Shown in pieces: positions 16,448 through 23,972 of a stretch of 64,000 bases of DNA. How positions within the stretch are numbered: the stretch's first letter is position 1; every line of letters starts with the position of its first letter. Source of the DNA: Candidatus Falkowbacteria bacterium S5_I03. GTDB taxonomy: Bacteria > Patescibacteriota > Patescibacteriia > Patescibacteriales > UBA12465. The position numbers and the translations under genes are program-made. Under the pieces are notes generated by a model. It was given only the letters and a program-made list of their open reading frames with translations. It made no database searches and had not been told where the DNA came from. The stretch covers positions 58,648 to 122,647 of the forward strand of contig JAEHGX010000002.1 of the NCBI GenBank assembly GCA_019248265.1, read 5' to 3'.

Positions 16448-16472
16448 AAAGATGCCGGGTTTTGGAAATGAA

Positions 16473-16500
16473 AAGGGTTACTGATGGTAACCTTTTTTCT
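16473..16500 (+). terminator. Terminator of the 46-residue ORF unit
   Basis: The hairpin GGTTAC/GTAACC, with a tight loop and A run before it, is followed by T6. Confidence 0.8.
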
Positions 16501-16511
16501 TTTTCTCCTTA

Positions 16512-16540
16512 TTGACTGCGAAAAATAAAGTAACTACAAT
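16512..16540 (+). promoter_or_regulatory. Promoter of the structured RNA candidate
   Basis: TTGACT and TACAAT are 17 bases apart, only 12 bases after the preceding terminator. Predicted start is near 16547. Confidence 0.75.
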
Positions 16541-16546
16541 ATAAAT

Positions 16547-16812
16547 ATCTTTAAATTAAACAGTGAATTGAATCATCTTGGACCAATTTGTCGGTCCGCT
16601 CTGAAGAACCTAATTGTTCTTTCTTATTTGATAAGCCTAGCTTATCAAAAATATGTAACAGGCGAGTTTTTCAACGTTTTAAAAAAAACTAAAAATGCGC
16701 AAGTCATTCACAAGACTGTTTTAATGCTGCTGAATTAATTTCGTTACGAGGATGATGACTACGTATTTACGTACGAATCGGGAGGGGTTTCTTTTCAGAA
16801 ACCCCTTTTTTC
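16547..16812 (+). ncRNA. Candidate structured non-coding RNA, about 265 nt
   Basis: The stretch from promoter to terminator has no ORF longer than about ten codons before the terminator, but dense secondary structure. Three hairpins follow each other: GGACC/GGTCC (16580-16597), AGAAC/GTTCT (16605-16620) and TTTGATAAG/CTTATCAAA (16627-16649). AACAG-TGAAT (16559-16568) can pair with ATTCA and CTGTT (16706-16720) to close the domain. A TACGTA/TACGTA hairpin inside TTCG/CGAA follows, and a terminator ends it. I looked for the conserved cores of tmRNA, RNase P RNA and SRP RNA and found none; a divergent 6S RNA remains possible. Confidence 0.5.
16784..16812 (+). terminator. Terminator of the structured RNA candidate
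   Basis: The perfect 8-bp hairpin GGGGTTTC/GAAACCCC with a 6-base loop is followed by T6. Confidence 0.85.
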
Positions 16813-16840
16813 TTTTTCTAAAGAAGATGACGCAGCCCTG

Positions 16841-16881
16841 TTGACAAAGACTCTTGACCTTTTTTATTCTTTTGCTAATAT
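16841..16881 (+). promoter_or_regulatory. Tandem promoter elements before the 119-residue ORF
   Basis: TTGACC (16854) and an extended -10 TGC-TAATAT (16876-16881) are 16 bases apart. An overlapping alternative is TTGACA (16841) with TATTCT (16865) at 18 bases. Predicted start is near 16888. Confidence 0.6.
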
Positions 16882-16906
16882 AACAGCATCACCAAAATTT
16901 CAGGAC

Positions 16907-17266
16907 ATGACAAAATTAGTTTTTCTTGTTTTGATTCTGGGTTTTGGGCCGCACGTACTGATTATCAGCAATAATGCCAATTTAGAAATCTGCCGACGCC
17001 ATATGGTGTTGATAGAACAAGGATTTTCAAAAATTGACTATCAGCCATCTTACGGTATTATTCCGAGGATAGCTAACTTATTACTGATTAATCAGGAAGA
17101 TAAAGATGAGGCCCCAATTTTTGCCGGGGCAACCAACCCTGTCGATGAAATCGACAACATAGCTTGGCGACGGCAAAAAGAAAAACTCGCAGGGCTTGCC
17201 GTTCGGAGAATAATGGCCTGTCCCGTCGTATCAGAGGATAAATATCCTCGCAATTCTCTGGCGTAA
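16907..17266 (+). CDS. Orphan ORF of 119 residues (may instead be part of a structured RNA)
   Basis: From the ATG at 16907 the frame encodes a hydrophobic N-terminus (KLVFLVLILGFG) and a polar remainder without a motif I know. Its DNA contains several perfect inverted repeats: TGTCGAT/ATCGACA (17140-17156), GAGGATA/TATCCTC (17234-17249) and GGCGT/ACGCC across the stop codon (17260-17276). These continue into the 3' region. That is unusual for coding DNA and suggests a structured RNA, or an mRNA with heavy 3' structure. Promoter and terminator are clear, so transcription is likely; coding status is open. Confidence 0.35.
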   Translation: MTKLVFLVLILGFGPHVLIISNNANLEICRRHMVLIEQGFSKIDYQPSYGIIPRIANLLLINQEDKDEAPIFAGATNPVDEIDNIAWRRQKEKLAGLAVRRIMACPVVSEDKYPRNSLA

Positions 17267-17407
17267 CTATAACGCCGCAATCTACCTTACATGCCACGTT
17301 AAGGCAACAATGCTCTTTATTAAAGGATAAACGCCCGAAAGTGACCCGACCGCGTTCATACGGTCTAGGGAACTTTATCCCGTACTAATTTTCTCAAAAA
17401 AGACAAT
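17267..17407 (+). other. Structured 3' region of the 16.9-17.4 kb transcript
   Basis: No ORF is seen here. GGATAAA (17325-17331) pairs with TTTATCC (17374-17380) around an inner hairpin GACCG/CGGTC (17348-17365), giving a compact domain just before the terminator. Together with the repeats upstream this points to a functional RNA fold or a 3' UTR element. Confidence 0.45.
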
Positions 17408-17437
17408 AAGCGTCATCTTAACCGGTGGCGCTTTTTC
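17408..17437 (+). terminator. Terminator of the 119-residue ORF/RNA unit
   Basis: A 9-bp hairpin (AGCGTCATC with GGTGGCGCT, including G-T pairs) is followed by T5. Confidence 0.75.
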
Positions 17438-17502
17438 TTTATCAAAATCAATGTTTTTAAATAAAATCCAAATTTAGTCAAATAGAAATTATTGGGGCAA
17501 TA

Positions 17503-17511
17503 TGATAAAAT
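17503..17511 (+). promoter_or_regulatory. Extended -10 promoter of the polA operon
   Basis: TGA-TAAAAT ends 6 bases before the polA ATG, with TAGAAA 17 bases upstream as a weak -35. The mRNA would be leaderless. Confidence 0.55.
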
Positions 17512-17517
17512 TAAACT

Positions 17518-20265
17518 ATGTCTAAACTAAAACCCAAATTAATAATCATTGATGGCAACGCCATAATTCATCGCAGCTTTCATGCTCTACCCCCAACACT
17601 TCGAACTAAAGACGGGGTGTTAGTGAATGCCGTCTATGGATTTACTTCATTTCTCTTAAAAGCTTTGAACGAATTCCATCCGGAATACGTAATTTTAACT
17701 TTGGATAAAGCGGGTAAAACTTTCCGCCACGAAGCTTATGCCGAATATAAGGCGACCCGAACCAAGGCGCCGGACGAACTCTACGAACAGATTCCTTTAG
17801 TTAAAAAAGTAGCCCAAGCTTTTGATATTCCCATCTTTGAACTTTCAGGATTTGAGGCTGATGACTTAATCGGAACTTTGAGCCGCCAAGCAGAAGACGA
17901 AAAAAATCTGGAAACAATTATTATGACCGGGGATATGGATACCCTGCAGTTAATAGACGACAAAACTAAAGTCTATACCATGAGCCGCGGTTTATCGGAT
18001 AGCATTTTATATGATGCAGACAAGGTAAATGAACGCTACGGCTTAAAGCCAACGCAAATTATTGATTATAAAGCCTTGCGCGGCGATCCCAGCGACAACA
18101 TTCCGGGCGTCAGAGGCATCGGCGAAAAAACTGCTGTTGAACTTCTGCAAAACTTTAATGACTTAGCGGGCGTTTATCGGGCAGCGGAAAAAAATAATCA
18201 AAAAATCAAAGCGCGCACTTTAGAACTATTGGCCGCTTCGCGCGACAATGCTTTCTTGAGCCAAGAACTAGCAACTATAAACTGTGAAGCGCCAATTAAA
18301 CTGCTTTTAGACAAAGCGCGTTTCGCTAATTTTAATTTAGATAAAGTTCTTGCCTTATTCAGTGAATTCGAATTCCGCTCCCTCTTAAGCCGAGTTAAGG
18401 AAGTCCGCGACCGTTTAGAAAAAGCTCATCAAAGCGGCGAAGGCGGCGCGGAAATAATTGAACAAAAAATCTCGGAACGCCAAAAAAACGCGACTTATAC
18501 TTTTTTAAAAACAGAAAAAGATTTCTCCGGCCTAATAAATAAACTGGAAAAAGCTAAAGAATTTGCTTTCAAAATTGAAGCTTCAAGCGCTGACCCACTA
18601 AGCGCTGAAATTTTGGGTATCTCTTTTTGCCTAAAAGCAGGCGAGGCTTATTTTATTGCCGGTGACCAAAAACAATTAACAGCTTTGCGGTCAATTTTAG
18701 AAAACGCTAATCTTAAAAAAATTGGCCATAATCTAAAATTTGAATGGCGCCTGCTCAATAAGCTGGGAATTAATCTGCAAGGTGTTTATTTTGACGTCAT
18801 GATTGCCTCCTACTTGCTCAGCCCCGGGGAGCGCCGCCATGATTTAGATGCGCTCGCCTTTTCGGAATTGGGAATTGAAAAAATTAGTGCTAAAAATATT
18901 CAAGCCGCCGAACCGACACAAATGAGTTTAGATTTTAGCGGTCCGGATCCGGAAAAATTGAGTTTATTTGCCTGCGAAAACGTTGATTTGATTATCAAGC
19001 TCAAAAAAATCCTATCCGCTAAGCTTAAGCAAGAAGAACTAGAAGATATTTTTTCTAAAATTGAAATGCCGCTCACGATTATTCTGGGTGAAATGGAAAA
19101 TAATGGCATTAAGATTGATACTAAACCGCTAGACAAGCTGGCCAAAGAAGTTAAAGCAAAATTAAAAAAATTGGAAACTGAAATTCATAAACTGGCCGGG
19201 CAAGATTTTAATATTAACTCCACCAAACAATTAAAAGAAATTTTATTTGAAAAATTGGAAATACCGACGACCGGAATTAAAAAAACTAAAACTGGTTTCT
19301 CTACGGCGGAAGACGAATTAATAAAACTAAAAGATCTGCATCCGATTATTGTCTTGCTCCAAGATTATCGTGAACTTAATAAGTTAGAAACAACCTATCT
19401 AAACGCTTTACCGAAAATGATAAACGCCGAGACCGGCAAAATTCATACTAACTTCAACCAAACAGTAGCGGCAACCGGGCGCCTATCTTCCAACGATCCG
19501 AACTTACAAAACATTCCCACGCGTACCGAGGAAGGCCGACGAATCCGCGAGGCTTTTGTGGCGACCACTGATTACAAATTAATCAGCTTTGATTATTCGC
19601 AAATTGAATTGCGCCTAGCGGCCCATATGTCCAAGGACGCTAAAATGATTAGCGCCTTTAAAGATGGCGAGGATATTCACGCGGCCACCGCTGCCGGAAT
19701 TCAAGGAATTAAAATTGAAGAAGTCACTAAAAAAATGCGCCAAGAAGCCAAGGCGGTTAACTTTGGAATTTTATACGGCCAAGGCCCGCACGGTTTAAGC
19801 CAAGGAGCCGGCATCCCTTATTATGAAGCCAGTGAATTTATTAAAAAATATTTTGCCGCTTACCCGGGAATCAAGAAAATGATTGACGGCTTCATTAAAC
19901 AAGCGCGCACTCAAGGCTATGCCGTTACCATGTTCGGACGCAAGCGTCCTTTGCCGGATATGGAGTCCAATATTCCTATGATTAGAAAATCAGCCGAACG
20001 CATGGCAATTAATACTCCGGTTCAGGGCTCCGCGGCCGATTTAATAAAAATGGCGATGATTAATATCGCTGAGGTTATTAACGACGGCACTGAAAACGCC
20101 CGGATGCTTTTACAAGTACACGATGAATTGATTTTTGAAATTAAAGAGGATAAGATAAACGACTACACTAAAAAAATTAAAGAATTAATGGAGAACGTGG
20201 TTAAATTAAAAGTGCCAATTATCGCTGATGAACATCAAGGGAATAATTGGGGCGAACTGAAATAG
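17518..20265 (+). CDS. polA: DNA polymerase I
   Basis: A 915-residue three-domain enzyme for Okazaki-fragment processing and repair synthesis. Residues 1-300 are the 5' nuclease (IDGNAIIHRSFHALP, FELSGFEADDLIGTL, TGDMDTLQLI, GDPSDNIPGVRGIGEKTA). Residues about 325-510 are the 3'-5' exonuclease fold, and the rest is the family A polymerase (FDYSQIELRLAAH, RQEAKAVNFGILYG, LLQVHDELIFE). The exonuclease motif I, normally D-x-E, reads FKIEASS near residue 352, and motif II reads NLKFEW, so proofreading is probably weakened or lost. It leads the operon polA-murD-murI-holA and has a leaderless-type promoter. Confidence 0.97.
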   Translation: MSKLKPKLIIIDGNAIIHRSFHALPPTLRTKDGVLVNAVYGFTSFLLKALNEFHPEYVILTLDKAGKTFRHEAYAEYKATRTKAPDELYEQIPLVKKVAQAFDIPIFELSGFEADDLIGTLSRQAEDEKNLETIIMTGDMDTLQLIDDKTKVYTMSRGLSDSILYDADKVNERYGLKPTQIIDYKALRGDPSDNIPGVRGIGEKTAVELLQNFNDLAGVYRAAEKNNQKIKARTLELLAASRDNAFLSQELATINCEAPIKLLLDKARFANFNLDKVLALFSEFEFRSLLSRVKEVRDRLEKAHQSGEGGAEIIEQKISERQKNATYTFLKTEKDFSGLINKLEKAKEFAFKIEASSADPLSAEILGISFCLKAGEAYFIAGDQKQLTALRSILENANLKKIGHNLKFEWRLLNKLGINLQGVYFDVMIASYLLSPGERRHDLDALAFSELGIEKISAKNIQAAEPTQMSLDFSGPDPEKLSLFACENVDLIIKLKKILSAKLKQEELEDIFSKIEMPLTIILGEMENNGIKIDTKPLDKLAKEVKAKLKKLETEIHKLAGQDFNINSTKQLKEILFEKLEIPTTGIKKTKTGFSTAEDELIKLKDLHPIIVLLQDYRELNKLETTYLNALPKMINAETGKIHTNFNQTVAATGRLSSNDPNLQNIPTRTEEGRRIREAFVATTDYKLISFDYSQIELRLAAHMSKDAKMISAFKDGEDIHAATAAGIQGIKIEEVTKKMRQEAKAVNFGILYGQGPHGLSQGAGIPYYEASEFIKKYFAAYPGIKKMIDGFIKQARTQGYAVTMFGRKRPLPDMESNIPMIRKSAERMAINTPVQGSAADLIKMAMINIAEVINDGTENARMLLQVHDELIFEIKEDKINDYTKKIKELMENVVKLKVPIIADEHQGNNWGELK

Positions 20266-20277
20266 AAATTAGAAATT

Positions 20278-21597
20278 ATGAAAATAGAGGAGCAAAAAAC
20301 AAAAATTGCCTTATTGGGGTTAGGAATGGACAACCTAGCGCTTTTAGAATTGCTCGACGAGAATCGCGCGCCGGCTGACATTACTATTTGTGATTTCCGC
20401 AGCCAGGAAAAACTACCAAAAATAAAATTAAGAAACTTAAAGGTTAACTATCGCTTAGGCGCGGAGTTTAATAAAAATCTCGACGACTTTTCCCTGCTCT
20501 TCCGTGCTCCAGGCTGGCCAATCAACTGCCCGGGGATTCAAGCCGCGCTTAAAACCGGCAAAACTAAATTATCTAGCCCGCTCAATTTATTTTTAGACCT
20601 GGTGCCAACCAAAAACATTATCGGTGTTACCGGCACCAAGGGCAAAGGCACGACGGCTACTTTAATTTACAAAATTTTACAGGCCGCCAATCAAAAAACC
20701 GGCCGCCGCGTTTTTTTAGGCGGCAATATCGGTATTACGCCTCTTGGTTTTTTAAAAAAAGTGCGCCCCGAGGATTACGTCGTTTTGGAACTTTCCAGTT
20801 TTCAATTGGAAGATTTGAATTACTCTCCCAAAATTGCGGTCATTACCAATCTCTTTAAAGAACATTTGGCTCCTGCCGATCCCAACAATCCCAATTTCCA
20901 TGCCTCGCTTCCAAAATACTGGCAAGCTAAATTAAATATCGCCAAACATCCGGAAAATAAATATTTAATCCTAAACGAATCTTTAAAATCCCAAACTAAA
21001 AATGAGAAGCTGGCGGGAAAATTAATTTATTTTAAAAACAGCGATTTAGATTCCGGTTTAGTCGGCGATTACAATAAACAAAATATCGCGGCGGCCGTTG
21101 AAGTCGCTAAAACACTAAAAATCAACGCGGAAATATACAAAAAAACGATTGCCAAATTTAAAAACCTGGAACATCGCTTAGAATTGGTTACTAAAATTAA
21201 AGGAGTAAAATATTTTGACAATAGTTTTTCCACGACACCCGAAAGCACGGCGCTTGATTTATTATCTTTTAAAGAACCGGTTATTCAAATCGCCGGTGGC
21301 GCGGATAAGGGCGCGGATTTTAAACCACTCGCCAAAATCATCAAACAAAAAACTGACTTTTTAATTTTGCTCCCAGGCAAAGGTTCGGAGAGAATAAAAA
21401 CGGAACTCAAAAAAATAAATTTCCCGGATGATAAATTAGCGCTAGCAGAAGATATGAAAGAAGCGGTCAATCTAGCTCGCCAACAAGCAAGCCCAGACAG
21501 CGTAGTTCTGCTTTCTACCGCTTGCGCCAGTTTTGGCATCTTTAAAAATTATAAAGAACGCGGCGACTTGTTTCAAAAATATGCCAAACAAAAATAA
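20278..21597 (+). CDS. murD: UDP-N-acetylmuramoylalanine--D-glutamate ligase
   Basis: A 439-residue Mur ligase that adds D-glutamate to UDP-MurNAc-L-alanine. It shows the N-terminal nucleotide-fold start IALLGLGMDNLALLELL, the ATP loop GVTGTKGKGTTATL, VLELSSFQLEDL, the HLAPAD region and the C-terminal motif YFDNSFSTTPESTALDL. It lies 12 bases after polA and overlaps the start of murI, which supplies its D-glutamate. The murD-murI pairing supports the specific call over MurC or MurE. Confidence 0.95.
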   Translation: MKIEEQKTKIALLGLGMDNLALLELLDENRAPADITICDFRSQEKLPKIKLRNLKVNYRLGAEFNKNLDDFSLLFRAPGWPINCPGIQAALKTGKTKLSSPLNLFLDLVPTKNIIGVTGTKGKGTTATLIYKILQAANQKTGRRVFLGGNIGITPLGFLKKVRPEDYVVLELSSFQLEDLNYSPKIAVITNLFKEHLAPADPNNPNFHASLPKYWQAKLNIAKHPENKYLILNESLKSQTKNEKLAGKLIYFKNSDLDSGLVGDYNKQNIAAAVEVAKTLKINAEIYKKTIAKFKNLEHRLELVTKIKGVKYFDNSFSTTPESTALDLLSFKEPVIQIAGGADKGADFKPLAKIIKQKTDFLILLPGKGSERIKTELKKINFPDDKLALAEDMKEAVNLARQQASPDSVVLLSTACASFGIFKNYKERGDLFQKYAKQK

Positions 21598-22423
21598 TGA
21601 ACCGAAAAATATTATCGGCGTTTTTGATTCCGGCTTGGGCGGGCTAACGGTTTTAAAGCATTTTCTCGATTATCTTCCCGACTATAACTATATTTACCTC
21701 GGTGACAATGCCCGCCTGCCCTACGGCGAAAAATCACCAGAAACTATTTATGAATACACGCGCGAAGCGGTAGAATTTTTATTTGAAAACGGTTGCAACT
21801 TAATCATTATTGCCTGTAATACCGCTTCCGCTCAGGCGCTTCGAAAAATTCAGCAAGAATATTTGCCAGCTCATTGGCCAGAGCGTCGCGTTATCGGAGT
21901 CATCCGTCCCTTAGCCGAACATTTTGCCAATCCTAAATTTAAAAAAATTGGCGTCATCGGTACTAAATCTACTATTGAAGCGGGCGCCTACCAAATGGAA
22001 ATAAAAAAATTATCGTCGCGACATAAAGTTTTAGAAAAAAGCGCGCCACTTTTAGTTCCATTAATCGAGGAAGGTTGGGCGCAAAAACCGGAAACTAAGA
22101 TGATTTTAAAAAAATATTTACATACGCTTAAAACTGAACAAATTGACGCCTTAATTTTAGGATGTACTCATTACCCATTTCTGTTGCCGGAAATTAAAAA
22201 AATTATGGGTAAAAATGTAATCGTGCCCGATCCGGGAAAAGTTATCGCTACCAGTCTAAAAACTTATTTAGATAAGCATCCAGAATTGAAGTTAAAAAAA
22301 ATTAGCGCCGGCAAACGCCAATATTTCACTACCGACAACCCGCAACTATTTCAAAAACTGGGTGAAAAATTTTTAGGCCAAAAAATGACCAAGGTCAATC
22401 AAGTAAAAATTTCCGAACTCTAA
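21581..22423 (+). CDS. murI: Glutamate racemase
   Basis: An enzyme of about 280 residues that makes D-glutamate for the cell wall. The two catalytic cysteines sit in IIACNTASAQALRK and LILGCTHYPFLLPEI; the N-terminal motif is GVFDSGLGGLTVLKHFL and PYGEKSPETI follows. I chose the ATG at 21581 (MPNKNNEPK) rather than 21533, because the longer version overlaps murD by 65 bases and adds residues without family character. The chosen start overlaps murD by 17 bases, consistent with coupled translation. It lies in the polA-murD-murI-holA operon. Confidence 0.94.
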   Translation: MPNKNNEPKNIIGVFDSGLGGLTVLKHFLDYLPDYNYIYLGDNARLPYGEKSPETIYEYTREAVEFLFENGCNLIIIACNTASAQALRKIQQEYLPAHWPERRVIGVIRPLAEHFANPKFKKIGVIGTKSTIEAGAYQMEIKKLSSRHKVLEKSAPLLVPLIEEGWAQKPETKMILKKYLHTLKTEQIDALILGCTHYPFLLPEIKKIMGKNVIVPDPGKVIATSLKTYLDKHPELKLKKISAGKRQYFTTDNPQLFQKLGEKFLGQKMTKVNQVKISEL

Positions 22424-22431
22424 ATTAAACT

Positions 22432-23400
22432 ATGATTATTTTCTTATACGGACCAGATACTTTTCGTTCGCGCCGCTTACTGCGCGAGATGAAAGATAAA
22501 TTTATCAAAGACGCCGACCAAGATGGCGATAGTCTTGATATTGTTGATGGCCAAAGCGCTACTATCTCCGAAATTAATGAAAAAATAAATACCGGTTCCC
22601 TGTTCACCAAAAAAAGGATGGTGATTATTAACGATATTTTTAAAAATAAAAAAACCACCATTCTTGCCGAACTCTTAGAGATTCTAAAACGAGTGGCCAC
22701 TGACGATGAAAAAGTGATTATCATCCGCGACGGCGAATTAGGCGGCAAAGAGGCTAGTCTAAAAGCGGATGCCAAAAAATTATTCACCTTCCTATTAAAA
22801 CAAAAATACGTTCAAGAGTTCCAACTCTTAAAAGACAACGGGCTTTTAAGTTTTATCAAAAAGGAATCTAATTTATACGGAAAAGATATTTCAGTCGCAG
22901 CCGCAACGGAACTCGTTAAACGCACCGGGGGCGACTTATGGCTGGTTACTCAAGGAATAAAAAAAGCCGCCTTAATTTCCGAGGAAAAAATTATTAGCTT
23001 GGAACTAATTAAAGAAGCAACCGCGGAAACTTTTTCCGAAGATATCTTTGCGCTTACCGATGCGCTTGGCGCCAGAAATAAAAAATTGGCTTTAAAAATA
23101 ATGGAGGAACAATATCTGGCCGGTGCGAGCGATGAATATTTAATTGCCATGTTAATCCGCCAATTTAGAATTCTATTACAGCTGAGTGAAGCGGCCGCTT
23201 CCCGGCTAGCAACTGATAAAATTGCTCAAGAATTAAAGCTTCATCCTTTTGTCGTTAAAAAGGGACTGCAACAAGCTAAAAACTTTACGAGCTCTCAGCT
23301 TTTATCATATTTAAACCGTCTATTAAAATTTGATTTTAATAATAAGACCGGCGGCAGTGATTTAAAAACGGAAATTACCCTATTAATCGCCGGTATTTAG
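22432..23400 (+). CDS. holA: DNA polymerase III delta subunit
   Basis: A 322-residue clamp-loader subunit that opens the sliding clamp. The N-terminus MIIFLYGPDTFRSRRLLREM and the loop TGSLFTKKRMVIINDI are typical of HolA. The AAA+ core is degenerate, as usual for delta, and a helical C-terminal domain begins near residue 200 (EDIFALTDALGARNKKLAL). It is the last gene of the polA operon, 8 bases after murI, and is followed by the tRNA cluster promoter. No strong terminator is visible right after it. Confidence 0.88.
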   Translation: MIIFLYGPDTFRSRRLLREMKDKFIKDADQDGDSLDIVDGQSATISEINEKINTGSLFTKKRMVIINDIFKNKKTTILAELLEILKRVATDDEKVIIIRDGELGGKEASLKADAKKLFTFLLKQKYVQEFQLLKDNGLLSFIKKESNLYGKDISVAAATELVKRTGGDLWLVTQGIKKAALISEEKIISLELIKEATAETFSEDIFALTDALGARNKKLALKIMEEQYLAGASDEYLIAMLIRQFRILLQLSEAAASRLATDKIAQELKLHPFVVKKGLQQAKNFTSSQLLSYLNRLLKFDFNNKTGGSDLKTEITLLIAGI

Positions 23401-23434
23401 CCTTTCCAAAAAATTATTAGTGAAAATATAGCTC

Positions 23435-23463
23435 TTGCCTTTTTATTTATTATTTGTTATATT
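23435..23463 (+). promoter_or_regulatory. Promoter of the Ile-fMet-Phe-Pro tRNA cluster
   Basis: TTGCCT and TATATT are 17 bases apart, about 50 bases before the first tRNA. Confidence 0.55.
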
Positions 23464-23514
23464 TTTATTCAGAATTTCTAAAGAGTGAAATCTAGTTTTT
23501 TTTGTTTAAAAATC

Positions 23515-23588
23515 GGGCAATTAGCTCAGTTGGTTAGAGCGCAACACTGATAATGTTGAGGTCGGAGGTTCGAATCCTCCATTGCCCA
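23515..23588 (+). tRNA. tRNA-Ile (GAT)
   Basis: A full cloverleaf with acceptor GGGCAAT/ATTGCCC, anticodon loop CTGATAA on a CAACA/TGTTG stem and T-loop TTCGAAT. CCA is not encoded. It is another tRNA often found in rRNA spacers but placed elsewhere here. Confidence 0.96.
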
Positions 23589-23615
23589 CTAAGCCAGTAA
23601 AATTAGAAAATTTGT

Positions 23616-23691
23616 AGCGGGATAGAGCAGTTGGCAGCTCGCCAGGCCCATAACCTGGAGGTCGTCGGTTCGAGTCCGACTCCCGCAACCA
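23616..23691 (+). tRNA. Initiator tRNA-fMet (CAT)
   Basis: The anticodon loop is CCCATAA. Initiator hallmarks are an unpaired first position (A1 opposite A72) and an A11-T24 pair in the D-stem (GAGC/GCTC). The anticodon stem is CCAGG/CCTGG, so only two of the usual three G-C pairs next to the loop are kept. The 3' CCA is encoded, unlike in the neighbouring tRNAs. Confidence 0.93.
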
Positions 23692-23706
23692 ACTTTAAAA
23701 ATATAG

Positions 23707-23778
23707 GCCTCGGTAGCTCAGTGGTAGAGCAAAGGACTGAAAATCCTTGTGTCGTCAGTCCGATTCTGACCCGGGGCA
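23707..23778 (+). tRNA. tRNA-Phe (GAA)
   Basis: Acceptor GCCTCGG/CCGGGGC, anticodon stem AAGGA/TCCTT and loop CTGAAAA (anticodon GAA). The T-stem is GTCAG/CTGAC, but the T-loop reads TCCGATT instead of TTCGATT, so the nearly universal T55 is a C. CCA is not encoded. Confidence 0.92.
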
Positions 23779-23829
23779 CGTAAAGTCAGATAAAAATATT
23801 CCGTACTTTCGGCGGATTATTTTTATATA

Positions 23830-23904
23830 CGGGGTGTGGCCCAGTTGGTCTAAGGCGTCTGGTTTGGGACCAGAAGATCGAGAGTTCGAATCTCTCCACC
23901 CCGA
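23830..23904 (+). tRNA. tRNA-Pro (TGG)
   Basis: Acceptor CGGGGTG/CACCCCG with the C1-G72 pair typical of bacterial proline tRNAs. The anticodon loop is TTTGGGA on a TCTGG/CCAGA stem, and the T-loop is TTCGAAT. It is the last of four tandem tRNAs. Confidence 0.95.
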
Positions 23905-23919
23905 CTTTAACTTCGAAAA

Positions 23920-23946
23920 AAAAGGACCTTTACAGGGTCCTTTTTG
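23920..23946. terminator. Terminator of the tRNA cluster
   Basis: The hairpin AAGGACC/GGTCCTT is flanked by A7 and T5. It is shared with the convergent lipoprotein gene. Confidence 0.8.
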
Positions 23947-23972
23947 CATTTTGTGTTTTGAGCCTTAAGGCT

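Noticed and set aside
17088..17297. Two minus-strand frames of 62-69 codons
   Set aside because: They result from the inverted repeats of the 16.9-17.4 kb transcript; no promoter or start context supports them.
16547..17437. tmRNA, RNase P RNA or SRP RNA
   Set aside because: I looked for a T-arm with CCA end, the conserved RNase P core and the SRP apical loop and found none; identity is left open.
23747..23968. Open frames on both strands over the tRNA cluster
   Set aside because: They overlap tRNA-Phe, tRNA-Pro and their terminator and have no independent coding signal.
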